Counted from the first letter of the stretch, positions 52,401-61,056 are shown. The stretch: DNA of 64,000 bases from Winogradskyella sp046545555 (GCF_046545555.1 NZ_JBHZTH010000001.1:868001-932000), one strand, 5' to 3'. The notes: generated by a model from the sequence alone, not told the origin. Numbers and translations: made by a program.

Positions 52401-53023
52401 TCGTGATTAAGTTTTATATGGTGTTTAAAAATGTAAATGAGTGGATGAAACCAAAATATAATTTGAAGTATCTCAATACCAATAATATCTAAACTATGTA
52501 ATTGATTGGCATGCGTTTGTTCGTGAAGTAACACTTCTTTTGGCACTGCATTGTTATTATAAGTGTCTTTATTAAAAAATAGATACTTAAAAAACGAGTG
52601 CGGAATGCGACACTCTTTTAATAAAACGTATATAAAAGACTCTTCTATAATGGTTTCATTTTTAGAAATTCTATGATACATTTTAGCAAGATTCACAATA
52701 AATCGTAATGAGAATAATAAGACACCAAGGCCATATATTAACCATAGAACAGCTTCTAAATTCCAAAATGGAGGAGTTTCTATGGGAACATCCGTAACGG
52801 AAGACTCTACTGGTATAGTGAAGTTTGAAGAAAATTCAAAATCGTTAACTATTGGTTCTATATATTTTGTTATGGTTAATGAAGGGATTAATAAGGCAGC
52901 AATAAATGCACCCAATAAATAAAAACGCTTAAAACGATGCATTTTCTGACGTTCTAACAATAGAACATAAATCAGCCAAAAAATGGCTAAACATGCTGAG
53001 AATTTAAATAAATACGTTTCCAT
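49454..53023 (-). CDS. Large M56 (BlaR1-type) peptidase with repeated modules and polyproline linkers
   Basis: 1189 residues. Hydrophobic helices at about 5-22, 33-50, 88-108 and 267-287 frame the M56 core with zinc motif HEQTH (in EVLLHEQTHANQLHSLD). The remaining 900 residues are outside the membrane. They contain at least four copies of a module of about 70-75 residues (EYxxWAKKxN...DxxKxxxIYxxMTEAQKKxAExWP), separated by runs of six to eight prolines. A KISSKEAKSIA-type element occurs twice. It begins 1 bp after the BlaI-type repressor stop, so the two form a sensor-repressor pair. The repeats may bind a cell-wall or surface ligand (inference). Confidence 0.82.
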   Translation of the reverse strand: METYLFKFSACLAIFWLIYVLLLERQKMHRFKRFYLLGAFIAALLIPSLTITKYIEPIVNDFEFSSNFTIPVESSVTDVPIETPPFWNLEAVLWLIYGLGVLLFSLRFIVNLAKMYHRISKNETIIEESFIYVLLKECRIPHSFFKYLFFNKDTYNNNAVPKEVLLHEQTHANQLHSLDIIGIEILQIIFWFHPLIYIFKHHIKLNHEFLADQAVLGKGIDTKTYQNILLQFSSSTQKHQLSSAINYSSIKKRFTVMKTQTSKTRIWLSMLLLLPIIAILFYSFAEREYVQKYDSEIADPIKAELEKANDLQLVYTDGASEAMMKEYKDWIEKLNDKSSALFIPVGTFERLAAIYHLMNKAQRKSVGTYPSVLEHVFTQASFSDYRALTKIYSNAIQIYLKGSETDNSELRILKAQADKIYNQFTKEDLDKYNILPTPPVPAEKKFRSSQPKTKISRGGPNFENTQETYNPTFLEYIIEMEEKGASFYLDGEKISSKEAKSIARNTKGRSTEMLTQKDTKGKYIVKLSKSQEKVTQKQLAEYNTWAKKIHDESKPITKDATWFPPIDEQDLIKFSKIYKRMSPQQKKQAVDYPFPGLDVKSNDEKISISPKIKQQKATKEEVAEYNKLAKHCNSQLESKFPIIKVKDVKRVEYLYGIMSEDQKKNAESYPDFSKVPPPPPPPPAPERATVIEIAEYDVWAKKMNAAIKKAESGNNKSYYPRIKKEDYDKYNNIYSNLMTEAHRETAEPWPNIPPPPPPSPEAPERATVIEIAEYDVWAKKLNTAMAKAKESNDYTNLIVKQNDVKKHKAIYDKMTEAQKKVAEQWPSFPPPPPPPESPLDFVIRMAKTNAKFFYKLKPISSDKAIEILKKNPKLHLNAQKTDTKEPLIYISNKPIHIGEKGNSSMKEKGGPNAEDYASYSISERKAEYIKKYKRYESLRYSKPHFIKKSKAKKQLMSDLWVELRQTYFFKLTKAEKENLKLPITPFAPYVKINKDGKSYYKVNSQLTDEERKASSMLSLKKPINFIGLDLLEDSDPIVIPIGTYKLEKEPAKPNETKRKVLISISEDGVYSVSQDSSLKNFKSISLKALEALVVKLSQDEINNTFVFCQNKDFKKFRSKPSNSTEYQNDIEVILVKDDIRFNIIEYNGKYKEHPSYQLVLDNGASENLKSHVTRLTKLFKKHGISNLTI

Positions 53024-53024
53024 A

Positions 53025-53390
53025 TTACTTATTTTTTATTTCTTTATCAATGATAGTTTTAAGTTGTTCTAACTCTTCTTTAGTAAGATCTGTTTTACGC
53101 GTAAAGAAGGAAGCAAATTGAGAGGCGCTATCATTAAAAAATGTTTTGATGAGTCCATTAACATGCTTTGAGAAGTAATCTTCTTTCTTTACTAATGGAA
53201 AATATTCTCGAGATTTACCATAGGTTTTATAGTCTACAAAGCCTTTACCAATCATTCTTTTTAATAATGTGGCAACTGTAGTCGTTGCAGGTTTAGGCTC
53301 TGGGTAAACCTCTAGTAAGTCTTTCATAAAAGCCTTTTCGAGCTTCCATAGATATTGCATTAATTGTTCTTCGGTTTTAGAAAGTTGCAT
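53025..53390 (-). CDS. BlaI/MecI/CopY-family transcriptional repressor 2
   Basis: 121 residues. The winged helix (LSKTEEQLMQYLWKLEKAFMKDLLEVYPEPKPATTTVATLLKRMIGKGFVDYK) and the C-terminal dimerisation helices are of normal length. It is paralogous to the protein at 3838 and paired in the same way with an M56 membrane protein. A TACA-AA-TGTA operator overlaps its promoter. Confidence 0.9.
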   Translation of the reverse strand: MQLSKTEEQLMQYLWKLEKAFMKDLLEVYPEPKPATTTVATLLKRMIGKGFVDYKTYGKSREYFPLVKKEDYFSKHVNGLIKTFFNDSASQFASFFTRKTDLTKEELEQLKTIIDKEIKNK

Positions 53391-53428
53391 GCTCTACATG
53401 TTTAGAATTAACTCTACAAATGTAGAGT
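53391..53428 (-). promoter_or_regulatory. BlaI-type operator over the -7 box of repressor gene 2
   Basis: ACTCTACA-AA-TGTAGAGT (53411-53428) is a perfect inverted repeat with the TACA/TGTA core known for BlaI and MecI sites. On the minus strand the -7 box TACATTTG (53424-53417) lies inside it. A second imperfect copy (CTCTACATGTTTAG, 53392-53405) sits between promoter and ATG. Autorepression is the likely function. Confidence 0.8.
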
Positions 53429-53474
53429 ATAAAATTGAATTGGCAAAATAAACATTCAAAAGAAAGCAAATAGT

Positions 53475-53482
53475 TATATTTG
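53475..53482 (+). promoter_or_regulatory. -7 box deciding the M28 peptidase start
   Basis: TATATTTG matches TAnnTTTG. It overlaps the in-frame TTG at 53480, ruling that codon out and supporting ATG 53507. Confidence 0.6.
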
Positions 53483-53506
53483 TTTAAGTACAAATTATCC
53501 CAAATT

Positions 53507-54892
53507 ATGCAGAAAATAGGCTATTTATTATTCTTTTTAGTAGGTGTTAATTTATCTTTTTCACAGTCAATCGAAGATATTATTAATCAAGTTAGTAATG
53601 CAAACTTGCAATTAAGTGTATCAGAGCTTTCAGGAGAACAAGCAACTATCATTAATGGCACATCACAAACTATTGTTAGTCGCGTTCAGAGTAATAATGA
53701 CTTAGCTGCAAACTATATAGAAGAGCGTTTGTCTGCATTACCAAACCTTTCGGTCAGTGTCCAAAATTTTAATACAAACGGAAAAAATATTATAGCTACT
53801 CAAATTGGTCAAACCAACCCTAATGATATTTATATTGTTTGTGCACATTATGATTCTGTTACTACATTTTGTGCAGATGATAATGCCACTGGTGTCTCAG
53901 CTGTATTGGAAATAGCAAGAATTTTATCTTCTCAGTGTTTAGATAACACTATAGTATATGCGCTATGGGATGAAGAAGAAATAGGATTATTAGGTGCTAA
54001 TTATTATGCGCAGCAAGCTGCGGATGAGACTAACGGTAATACTAGAGATAATATTTTAGGAGTTGTAAATATGGATATGATTGGTTATGATGGTGATGCA
54101 CCTGGCACAGTTGGCGATAACGAGTTCGATATAGATGTTCGTAATATAGCTAACTCTATTTCCATAAAAGACGATTTAATTGCCATTTTAAATACATATA
54201 CTTTTGATTTAGATGTTATTGTTGTTAACCCTGGAACATCGGCAAGCGACCATTCTCGTTTTTGGAATCAAGGTTACTCAGCTGTGCTCGTAGGAGAATC
54301 TTGGGAAACTAATGATCAAACACCAGATTATCATACGTCTGGAGATCAAAAAGAGGATATAGACTTTCATTATATGACGGAGTTAACCAAATTAGTTACT
54401 GCATATATGGCTACAAAATCTGGTTTAATTGCTTTAGATAATACAGTTACACAGACTCAAACAGAATTAATTGCAAATTCTACTTCTGGGACTTATCAGT
54501 GGTTTAATTGCGATACAAGTGCACCAATTTCAGGTGAAACTAATCAAGTTTTTACTCCTTTAGCTACTGGTAATTATGCTGTAGAAGTAAATAATGGTAG
54601 TTGTACAGAAATGAGTACATGTTTTAATTTCTCAGTTTTATCAACTGAAGATTTTTTGGAGTGGGAAGTAAATGTATTTCCTAATCCGGTAACATCAATT
54701 TTAAGAATTGAGAACTTAACAAAGACTGAAATAAGGATTTTAATACACGATATTTCTGGGAAACTAATAGAAACTTATAATTCTCAAAAAGAGTTAACAG
54801 AGGTTAGCTTCAATAATATTAATTCAGGGATTTATTTTGTTACTATAACATCAGAAACAAAATCTTCAACGTTTAAAATTGTTAAGGAATAG
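53507..54892 (+). CDS. Secreted M28 family metallopeptidase with T9SS sorting domain
   Basis: 461 residues from ATG 53507. A signal peptide (MQKIGYLLFFLVGVNLSFSQ) precedes the M28 di-zinc aminopeptidase domain. Metal ligands are visible: VCAHYDSV (His), CADDNATG (Asp), DEEEIGLLG (catalytic Glu and metal Glu), VNMDMIGYDG (Asp) and ASDHSRFW (His). An Ig-like linker (TYQWFNCDTSAPISGETNQ) and a T9SS sorting domain (VFPNPVTSILRIENL ... SGIYFVTITS) follow. Likely an extracellular protein-degrading enzyme. Confidence 0.88.
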   Translation: MQKIGYLLFFLVGVNLSFSQSIEDIINQVSNANLQLSVSELSGEQATIINGTSQTIVSRVQSNNDLAANYIEERLSALPNLSVSVQNFNTNGKNIIATQIGQTNPNDIYIVCAHYDSVTTFCADDNATGVSAVLEIARILSSQCLDNTIVYALWDEEEIGLLGANYYAQQAADETNGNTRDNILGVVNMDMIGYDGDAPGTVGDNEFDIDVRNIANSISIKDDLIAILNTYTFDLDVIVVNPGTSASDHSRFWNQGYSAVLVGESWETNDQTPDYHTSGDQKEDIDFHYMTELTKLVTAYMATKSGLIALDNTVTQTQTELIANSTSGTYQWFNCDTSAPISGETNQVFTPLATGNYAVEVNNGSCTEMSTCFNFSVLSTEDFLEWEVNVFPNPVTSILRIENLTKTEIRILIHDISGKLIETYNSQKELTEVSFNNINSGIYFVTITSETKSSTFKIVKE

Positions 54893-56143
54893 TTATCTAT
54901 TAAAAGGACGTTCGTTAATCCAATGAAAAGATCGAGAGGTCAATGGTAGACTGTCTAAACTTTTTTTCTTAAAACGAATACTAATACTATCGTTTCCTAA
55001 AGTTCCGTATAATTTAAGATAGCTAGGTTCTATATTATTAAATTTGAAATTATAGTCATCTTTTTTACTATCTGCTAGATGTATTTTTATTTGATTATTA
55101 AGGGTGTCCGTAATAAATGAGTATGGTATTAACTGCTCTGTCATAGTCTTTACAGTAGCTCTTTTTTTTCTTTCAATAATTAAATAACGCCATCGATTTT
55201 TGTCAGTAATTAATGGTGGTATTGTATCATTATTTACTATAAATAGCTCTGTTTCCCATATTCCATAAAGATGAGGTCTGTGATTTTCATCACTTATATT
55301 GAGCGCACCCAAATAGCTTAAAATAGTGGCTACTACTAAAAATAGTGGAACTAGTATTTTTTTTAATTTACTAATTAGTCTTTGATTTTTTCTAATTCGA
55401 TTAGGATAATAGAAGTCGTAACTTTTTGTTGCTCCATTTTTTATAAACACTAAGACAAATCGTTTTATATCCGTCATAAAAATGATGCTTGACATTAGAA
55501 TTAAGTGGATTGAAAAAATTTTAACAGGAATATCGAATGTTAAATTCATCATTGCCACCTGTGCCATTACACCGATAATTATAAAAGCACCGAGAGTAGA
55601 TGTTCGTCTAAAAACTAGAAGGAGCCCACCTATAATTTCCATTAGACCAGCGAACAGTCCAAAACCTTTAGAGTATCCCATATAATTCCATGCAAGACCC
55701 ATTGGAGAAAATTCACCTAAAGGTTGCAACAATTTAATAAAAGACGGTTGTTGAAATTGAATTTGAAAAACTTTCACAAAACCATAAAGGAACATTGCAG
55801 ATATTAAGAATATCCGTAAAACAATTAATAGCCAATAAAGTGGAATGTTATATTCTTTCCTTTTAGCATTAATTATCGACCAAAGAACAGAAGTAATAAT
55901 GGCAACGCAAAAATTAACAAATAGTGTTATGTAAGCAAAGGTGTTGTCTCCACTTCCATAGCCACTTACATCGAACTCATAATTGAAACCTAAAATTTCT
56001 TTGCCAATCCATTTAAAAGGAGTTTCAAATAGACCATTTGCAAACATCAATACTATGTACAGAATGAAATAGCTAAAAATAAATCTAAAAAGTAATTTAC
56101 TTTTTAGCGACCATTCGGGTATATATGCTTGACTAAGTAACAT
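54893..56143 (-). CDS. DoxX-family membrane protein
   Basis: 416 residues with about eight hydrophobic helices. The DoxX-like part (about 105-220) reads GFVKVFQIQFQQPSFIKLLQPLGEFSPMGLAWNYMGYSKGFGLFAGLMEIIGGLLL in order. The C-terminal 130 residues are soluble and beta-rich (GIWETELFIVNNDTIPPLI), resembling a lipocalin-like domain. Length exceeds simple DoxX proteins, so it is a fusion of the two. It adjoins the M20 gene with no gap. Confidence 0.72.
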   Translation of the reverse strand: MLLSQAYIPEWSLKSKLLFRFIFSYFILYIVLMFANGLFETPFKWIGKEILGFNYEFDVSGYGSGDNTFAYITLFVNFCVAIITSVLWSIINAKRKEYNIPLYWLLIVLRIFLISAMFLYGFVKVFQIQFQQPSFIKLLQPLGEFSPMGLAWNYMGYSKGFGLFAGLMEIIGGLLLVFRRTSTLGAFIIIGVMAQVAMMNLTFDIPVKIFSIHLILMSSIIFMTDIKRFVLVFIKNGATKSYDFYYPNRIRKNQRLISKLKKILVPLFLVVATILSYLGALNISDENHRPHLYGIWETELFIVNNDTIPPLITDKNRWRYLIIERKKRATVKTMTEQLIPYSFITDTLNNQIKIHLADSKKDDYNFKFNNIEPSYLKLYGTLGNDSISIRFKKKSLDSLPLTSRSFHWINERPFNR

Positions 56144-57532
56144 TTATTTTTTTAATTCAGTAAAATACTTGTAAAACCATGGAATAGTCTCAATTCCTTT
56201 AAGGTAATTCCAAATACCAAAGTGTTCGTTAGGTGAATGAATAGCATCACTATCTAAACCAAAGCCCATTAAAATAGTTTTACTTTGTAGCTCTTTTTCA
56301 AAAAGTGAGACAATAGGAATACTACCACCACTGCGCTGAGGTATAGGTGTTTTACCAAAAGTTTGCTCATAAGCTTTTGAAGCTGCTTTATAGCCAATAC
56401 TATCTATAGGAGTTACATAACCTTGCCCACCATGATGAGGTGTTACTCTAACCGTAACACCTTTTGGAGCAATACTTTCAAAATGTGTTTTAAATAACTG
56501 AGTAATTTCTTCCCAGTCTTGATTTGGTACTAAACGCATAGATATTTTTGCATAGGCCTTACTTGCAATTACTGTTTTTGCACCTTCGCCTGTATAGCCT
56601 CCCCAAATTCCGTTAACGTCTAAAGTTGGTCTAATTGAGTTGCGTTCATTGGTAGAATATCCTTTTTCCCCATATACTGCGTTAATCTCTAATGATTTTT
56701 TATACGCATCTAAAGAGAATGGCGCTTTTGCCATTTCAGCACGTTCTGCTTCAGAAAGGTTTTCAACATTGTCATAGAATCCTGGAATTGTAATATGATT
56801 ATTCTCATCATGAAGTGATGCAATCATCTTAGTTAATACATTTATAGGATTTGCTACAGCACCACCATATAAACCAGAATGTAAGTCGCGATTAGGACCA
56901 GTAACTTCAACTTCTACATAGCTTAAACCTCTTAGTCCAGTTGTAATGGAAGGCACGTCTTGCGCAATCATACCAGTATCGGAGATTAGGATAACATCAT
57001 TTTGAAGCTTTTTTCTATTGGCAACAACATATTTTGCAAGATTTACACTACCAACTTCTTCTTCACCTTCAATCATAAATTTTACATTGCAAGGCAATTC
57101 ATTATTAGAAGTCATATATTCTAGGGCCTTAACATGCATATACATTTGCCCTTTATCATCACATGCACCACGAGCAAATATTGCGCCTTCTGGGTGTAAT
57201 TCAGTTTTTTGTATTACAGGCTCAAAAGGTGGTGAATTCCATAAACCTAATGGGTCTGGCGGTTGCACGTCATAGTGGCCATAAACCAAAATTGTAGGTA
57301 GATTTTTATCAATTATTTTTTCGCCATAAACGATAGGATAACCGTCGGTTTCACAAATTTCAACATGGTTACATCCTGCTTCTTCTAAACTTATTTTAAT
57401 AATATCTGCCGTTTTTAAAACATCAGATTTATATGCCGAATCTGCGCTAATTGAAGGTATTTTTAATAAATCTATAAGCTCATTTAGAAATCTATCTTTA
57501 TTTTCTTTTATATAAGATTGTATGGTTTGCAT
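56144..57532 (-). CDS. M20 family dipeptidase
   Basis: 462 residues. Metal and catalytic residues of the M20 fold are all present: VYGHYDVQPP (His and catalytic Asp), ARGACDDKGQ (bridging Asp), IEGEEEVGS (catalytic Glu and metal Glu), ISDTGMI (Asp) and the C-terminal SPNEHFG (His). GLYGGAVANP and RSGGSIPIV mark the dimerisation and active-site loops. It resembles carnosinase/CNDP-like cytosolic peptidases with no signal peptide. Transcribed with the DoxX-type gene, 0 bp apart. Confidence 0.9.
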   Translation of the reverse strand: MQTIQSYIKENKDRFLNELIDLLKIPSISADSAYKSDVLKTADIIKISLEEAGCNHVEICETDGYPIVYGEKIIDKNLPTILVYGHYDVQPPDPLGLWNSPPFEPVIQKTELHPEGAIFARGACDDKGQMYMHVKALEYMTSNNELPCNVKFMIEGEEEVGSVNLAKYVVANRKKLQNDVILISDTGMIAQDVPSITTGLRGLSYVEVEVTGPNRDLHSGLYGGAVANPINVLTKMIASLHDENNHITIPGFYDNVENLSEAERAEMAKAPFSLDAYKKSLEINAVYGEKGYSTNERNSIRPTLDVNGIWGGYTGEGAKTVIASKAYAKISMRLVPNQDWEEITQLFKTHFESIAPKGVTVRVTPHHGGQGYVTPIDSIGYKAASKAYEQTFGKTPIPQRSGGSIPIVSLFEKELQSKTILMGFGLDSDAIHSPNEHFGIWNYLKGIETIPWFYKYFTELKK

Positions 57533-57651
57533 AAAATGAATTTGGTTTTAAACAAAAATAAGAATTAAACAACGATTATTTTCTTAAATAAATCCTATTT
57601 GAATATTGAAACTATTGTTTATATTTGCATCCCGATTTAAGGGAAATTAAT

Positions 57652-57733
57652 GCAGGCGTGGTGGAATTGGTAGACACGCTAGACTTAGGATCTAGTGCCG
57701 CGAGGTGTGAGAGTTCGAGTCTCTCCGCCTGTA
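57652..57733 (+). tRNA. tRNA-Leu (anticodon UAG)
   Basis: Acceptor stem GCAGGCG with CGCCTGT plus discriminator A at 57733. The D arm contains AATTGGTAGACACGCT. The anticodon stem-loop CTAGA-CTTAGGA-TCTAG gives TAG. A class II variable arm follows, then the T arm GAGAGTTCGAGTCTCTC. CCA is not encoded. Length is 82 nt. Confidence 0.95.
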
Positions 57734-57742
57734 CAAAATAAC

Positions 57743-57773
57743 AAAAGCTGACTATAAGTAGTCGGCTTTTTTT
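57743..57773 (+). terminator. Terminator of the tRNA-Leu transcript
   Basis: AAAAGCTGACTA (57743-57754) pairs with TAGTCGGCTTTT (57759-57770) with one G-T pair and a TAAG loop, and continues into a T run. Confidence 0.85.
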
Positions 57774-57825
57774 ATACCTTAAATAGATGCTATATGAAGT
57801 AGGTGAGAAGTTTATGTTTGGTGCA

Positions 57826-57890
57826 GTCGAAGCAAGTCTCCCCTTTTTTATAGAATAATAAAAGCTGACTTTAATTGAGTTGCTTTTTTT
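57826..57890 (+). repeat. Decayed copy of the tRNA 3' end and its terminator
   Basis: GTCGA...GTCTCCCC, then AATAATAAAAGCTGACTTTAAT, follows the order of GTTCGAGTCTCTCC and AATAACAAAAGCTGACTATAAG at 57713-57758. The copied hairpin is imperfect (AAAGC.ACT with AGT.GCTTT) but still ends in seven T residues. This is either a tandem duplication remnant or a scar of integration at the tRNA 3' end. No integrase gene lies in the window. The front part could instead be a piece of a dispersed intergenic repeat. Confidence 0.4.
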
Positions 57891-58127
57891 AGTGTGGATA
57901 ATTCTCTTTTTTACATTTATAGACCTTGACTTTAAATGTCTTATCGCAAATACTATTAATCATAGTTAATGTTTTAATTATTCTGAATATATTTATAAGT
58001 AACTGATGCTATAAAGTTTACTGAAATAGCATGACAGGACAGGATACAATTAATTAGATTACAAATTAACTTTAACCCTATTAATTCATTACTTTAGAAA
58101 CTAAATTTTAAATACTAAAAATAATAA
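57891..58127. other. Upstream region of the uronate cluster
   Basis: AT-rich, no gene. A TACTTTAG at 58090-58097 is a fair -7 candidate, giving a leader of about 24 nt before the ATG at 58128. I could not identify a convincing palindromic operator for the GntR-family regulator by eye. Confidence 0.4.
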
Positions 58128-58955
58128 ATGAGTAAAACAATTGTATTAACTGGAGCAGGTGGTGTCTTATGCAGTACACTCGCCGAAGCTTTAGCAGAAC
58201 AAGGACACAAAATTGCAGTATTAGACCTAAGAAAGGAAGCTGCTGATAAAGTTGCTGATACAATAAATAGAAATGGCGGAAATGCCATTGGAGTAGAAGC
58301 CAATGTTTTAGAGAAAGATTCTTTAATCGCTTCAAAGAAAGTTGTCAATGCTGCCTTTGGTAAAGTTGATATATTAGTTAATGGAGCTGGTGGAAACCAT
58401 CCTTTAGGAACAACCTCTAATCCGTTTTTAGAAATAGAAGATTTAAAAAATACTACAGAAGGCTTTAAAACCTTTTTCGATTTAGATCCAAAGGGAATTG
58501 AGTTTACATTTAACCTTAATTTTTTAGGAACATTAATTCCGACACAAGTATTTGCAGAAGATATGGTTGGTCGCGAAGGTTGTAGTGTGTTGAATATTTC
58601 TTCAATGAATGCCTTTACACCTTTAACTAAAATTCCAGCCTACAGTGGTGCCAAAGCAGCAGTGTCTAACTTTACACAGTGGTTGGCAGTTCACTTTTCT
58701 CAAGTAGGTATTCGTGTAAATGCCTTAGCACCTGGATTTTTCTTAACTGACCAAAATCGTTCATTACTCACAAATGAAGATGGCAGTTTAACCAAACGTG
58801 GTCAACAAATTATAGACCAAACGCCAATGAATCGTTACGGTGAGCCTGAGGATTTAGTAGGCACAACATTATGGTTGTGTAGTGAAGGATCTAAATTTGT
58901 GACAGGAGTTGTCGTGCCAATTGACGGAGGATTTGCAGCCTATAGTGGAGTTTAA
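58128..58955 (+). CDS. SDR oxidoreductase, probable fructuronate/mannonate oxidoreductase
   Basis: 275 residues, classical short-chain dehydrogenase. The cofactor loop is TGAGGVLCSTLAEAL, a variant of TGxxxGxG, with NGAGGNHP and catalytic Ser-Tyr-Lys in SSMNAFTPLTKIPAYSGAK. The long loop after residue 95 (LEIEDLKNTTEGFKTFFDLD) is typical of the SDR-type D-mannonate oxidoreductases found beside uxuA. It would interconvert D-fructuronate and D-mannonate, feeding UxuA. First gene of the cluster; uxuA follows after 10 bp. Confidence 0.82.
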   Translation: MSKTIVLTGAGGVLCSTLAEALAEQGHKIAVLDLRKEAADKVADTINRNGGNAIGVEANVLEKDSLIASKKVVNAAFGKVDILVNGAGGNHPLGTTSNPFLEIEDLKNTTEGFKTFFDLDPKGIEFTFNLNFLGTLIPTQVFAEDMVGREGCSVLNISSMNAFTPLTKIPAYSGAKAAVSNFTQWLAVHFSQVGIRVNALAPGFFLTDQNRSLLTNEDGSLTKRGQQIIDQTPMNRYGEPEDLVGTTLWLCSEGSKFVTGVVVPIDGGFAAYSGV

Positions 58956-58965
58956 AATACAATAC

Positions 58966-60153
58966 ATGAATTTACAATTAGAACAAACATGGAGATGGTA
59001 TGGACCTAGCGATCCAGTCTCTCTTTTAGATATAAAACAATCTGGAGCAACAGGCATTGTTTCTGCTTTACATCAAGTGCCAAATGGAGACGTTTGGACA
59101 GTTGAAGCCATCAAAGAACGTAAAACTCAAATAGAAAGTGTTGGTTTAACATGGTCAGTGGTAGAAAGCGTACCAATTCACGAAAACATTAAAACCAAAT
59201 CTGGTAATTACAAAACATACATCGAAAATTACAAGCAAACACTTTTGAATCTGGGTAAATGCGGAATCGATATTGTCTGCTACAACTTTATGCCAGTACT
59301 AGATTGGACACGTACCAACTTAGATTATGAAGTTAATGATAAATCTACTGCACTACGTTTTGAAGCTGCCGCTTTTGCAGCATTTGAGTTGTACTTATTA
59401 AAACGACCTGGAGCAGAAAATGATTATATTGATGCGCAAAAAGAAGCGGCTAAATCCTATCTTAAAAATGCTTCGGACGATGACCAGAAAAAACTAGTAA
59501 GAAATATTATAGCAGGTTTACCTGGAGCTGAAGAAGGTTATACCTTAGAAGAATTCAATACTATCCTGGCAACTTATAATAACATTGGACCAAAGGAATT
59601 AAAAGCAAATCTCTTTTCATTTTTATCCGAAATTATCCCATCTGCAGAACAAGCTGGTGTGTTAATGTGTATTCATCCAGACGATCCACCATTTCCAATT
59701 TTAGGATTACCTAGAGTAGTAAGCACAGAACAAGATATAATAGATTTATATGATGCGGTTAAAAGTCCAAATAACGGGCTTACATTTTGTACAGGCTCAT
59801 TCGGAGTGCGAGCAGATAACGATTTAGCAGGTATGGTGGAACGACTAGGAGATCGTATTCACTTTATACATTTAAGAGCTACAAAGCGCGATGCAGAAGG
59901 TAACTTTCATGAGGCAGACCATTTAGAAGGAGATGTAGATATGTATGCCGTGATGAAAGCCTTAGTTTTAGAACAGCAAAAACGAGTAAAAGCAGGCCGT
60001 AAAGATTTACGTATGCCATTTAGACCAGATCATGGTCATAAAATGCTAGATGATTTAAAAAAGAAAACAAATCCTGGATATTCAGGGATTGGACGTCTGC
60101 GAGGTTTAGCCGAATTACGTGGCTTAGAACTTGGTATTAGGCGTTCATTATAA
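58966..60153 (+). CDS. uxuA: Mannonate dehydratase UxuA
   Basis: 395 residues from ATG 58966; an in-frame ATG at 58909 lies inside the SDR gene and is rejected. It dehydrates D-mannonate to 2-keto-3-deoxygluconate. Family signatures are TWRWYGPSDPVSLLDIKQSGATGIVSALH, YNFMPVLDWTRT, the metal-site region MCIHPDDPPFPILGLPR, TFCTGSFGVRADNDL, and the ending MPFRPDHGHKMLDDL. Length is normal. Confidence 0.95.
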   Translation: MNLQLEQTWRWYGPSDPVSLLDIKQSGATGIVSALHQVPNGDVWTVEAIKERKTQIESVGLTWSVVESVPIHENIKTKSGNYKTYIENYKQTLLNLGKCGIDIVCYNFMPVLDWTRTNLDYEVNDKSTALRFEAAAFAAFELYLLKRPGAENDYIDAQKEAAKSYLKNASDDDQKKLVRNIIAGLPGAEEGYTLEEFNTILATYNNIGPKELKANLFSFLSEIIPSAEQAGVLMCIHPDDPPFPILGLPRVVSTEQDIIDLYDAVKSPNNGLTFCTGSFGVRADNDLAGMVERLGDRIHFIHLRATKRDAEGNFHEADHLEGDVDMYAVMKALVLEQQKRVKAGRKDLRMPFRPDHGHKMLDDLKKKTNPGYSGIGRLRGLAELRGLELGIRRSL

Positions 60154-60165
60154 ATTTAAATAAAC

Positions 60166-60196
60166 TAAGATTGTCCGTTCGAGCGCAGTCGAGAAC
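60166..60196. repeat. Short TTCGAG...CGAG intergenic element
   Basis: The gap before kduI contains GTTCGAGCGCAGTCGAGAAC (60177-60196), GC-richer than its surroundings. Its CTCGACTGCGCTCGAA-type core (reverse strand) looks like a fragment of a dispersed REP-like repeat that I recall from flavobacterial genomes (memory, not checked). A related CAGTCGA occurs at 57824. Confidence 0.35.
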
Positions 60197-60215
60197 TAAA
60201 AAATAAAATAAAACT

Positions 60216-61055
60216 ATGTCAACAACATTCGAAACAAGATACGCTTCAAGTCCAAAAGCAGTAAAACAATACGACACACAGCAACTAAGAGATGAATTTT
60301 TAATTCCAGATTTAATGCAACCAGGCAAAGTAAAGTTTGTCTATACACATTACGATCGTTACATGGCTGGTGGTGCAGTGCCAACTTCAGACTTAAAATT
60401 AGAAACGATTGATCCTTTAAAAGCGGATTTCTTTTTAGAACGTCGCGAACTTGGAATCATTAATGTTGGTGGTGACGGAAGTATTGTTGTAGATGGTGAA
60501 ACGTTTAAAATAAATCATAAAGATGCTTTATACATTGGTAAAGGAGCAAAAGACGTGACCTTTAAAAGTGATAATGCAGGCAATCCTGCAAAATTCTACA
60601 TGAATTCTGCACCAGCACATAAAACCTTTCCTACTAAAAAGACAAGTTTAGCAGAAGCTAATAAAATAGAATTGGGAAGTTTAGAAACTGCAAATCACAG
60701 AACAGTTAGCCAAATGATTATTGGAGGTATTGTAACGACTTGCCAATTGCAAATGGGAATGACAGAACTTAAAACAGGAAGCGTTTGGAATACCATGCCA
60801 GCGCATGTTCATGACAGACGAATGGAAATATATTTCTACTTAGATGTGCCAGAAGAACAAGCTGTTTGCCACTTTATGGGACAACCGCAAGAAACACGTC
60901 ATATCTGGATGCATAATCATCAAGCAGTAATTTCACCACCTTGGTCTATCCACTCAGGTTCAGGAACATCTAACTACACCTTTATATGGGGAATGGCTGG
61001 TGAGAATTTAGATTACAATGACATGGATGTTGCAAAAATTACAGATTTAAGATAA
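60216..61055 (+). CDS. kduI: 4-deoxy-L-threo-5-hexosulose-uronate ketol-isomerase KduI
   Basis: 279 residues, matching the family. It isomerises 5-keto-4-deoxyuronate, derived from unsaturated uronates of pectin-type or glucuronan/ulvan-type polymers, to 2,5-diketo-3-deoxygluconate. The cupin zinc site is visible in MPAHVHDRRMEIYFY (two His and Glu) and SPPWSIHSGSGTSNYTFIWGMAGEN (His). It is followed 1 bp later by kduD, the next enzyme. Confidence 0.95.
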   Translation: MSTTFETRYASSPKAVKQYDTQQLRDEFLIPDLMQPGKVKFVYTHYDRYMAGGAVPTSDLKLETIDPLKADFFLERRELGIINVGGDGSIVVDGETFKINHKDALYIGKGAKDVTFKSDNAGNPAKFYMNSAPAHKTFPTKKTSLAEANKIELGSLETANHRTVSQMIIGGIVTTCQLQMGMTELKTGSVWNTMPAHVHDRRMEIYFYLDVPEEQAVCHFMGQPQETRHIWMHNHQAVISPPWSIHSGSGTSNYTFIWGMAGENLDYNDMDVAKITDLR

Positions 61056-61056
61056 T

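Noticed and set aside
53480..53506. Upstream TTG start of the M28 peptidase
   Set aside because: The codon lies inside a perfect -7 box, and the signal peptide begins at ATG 53507.
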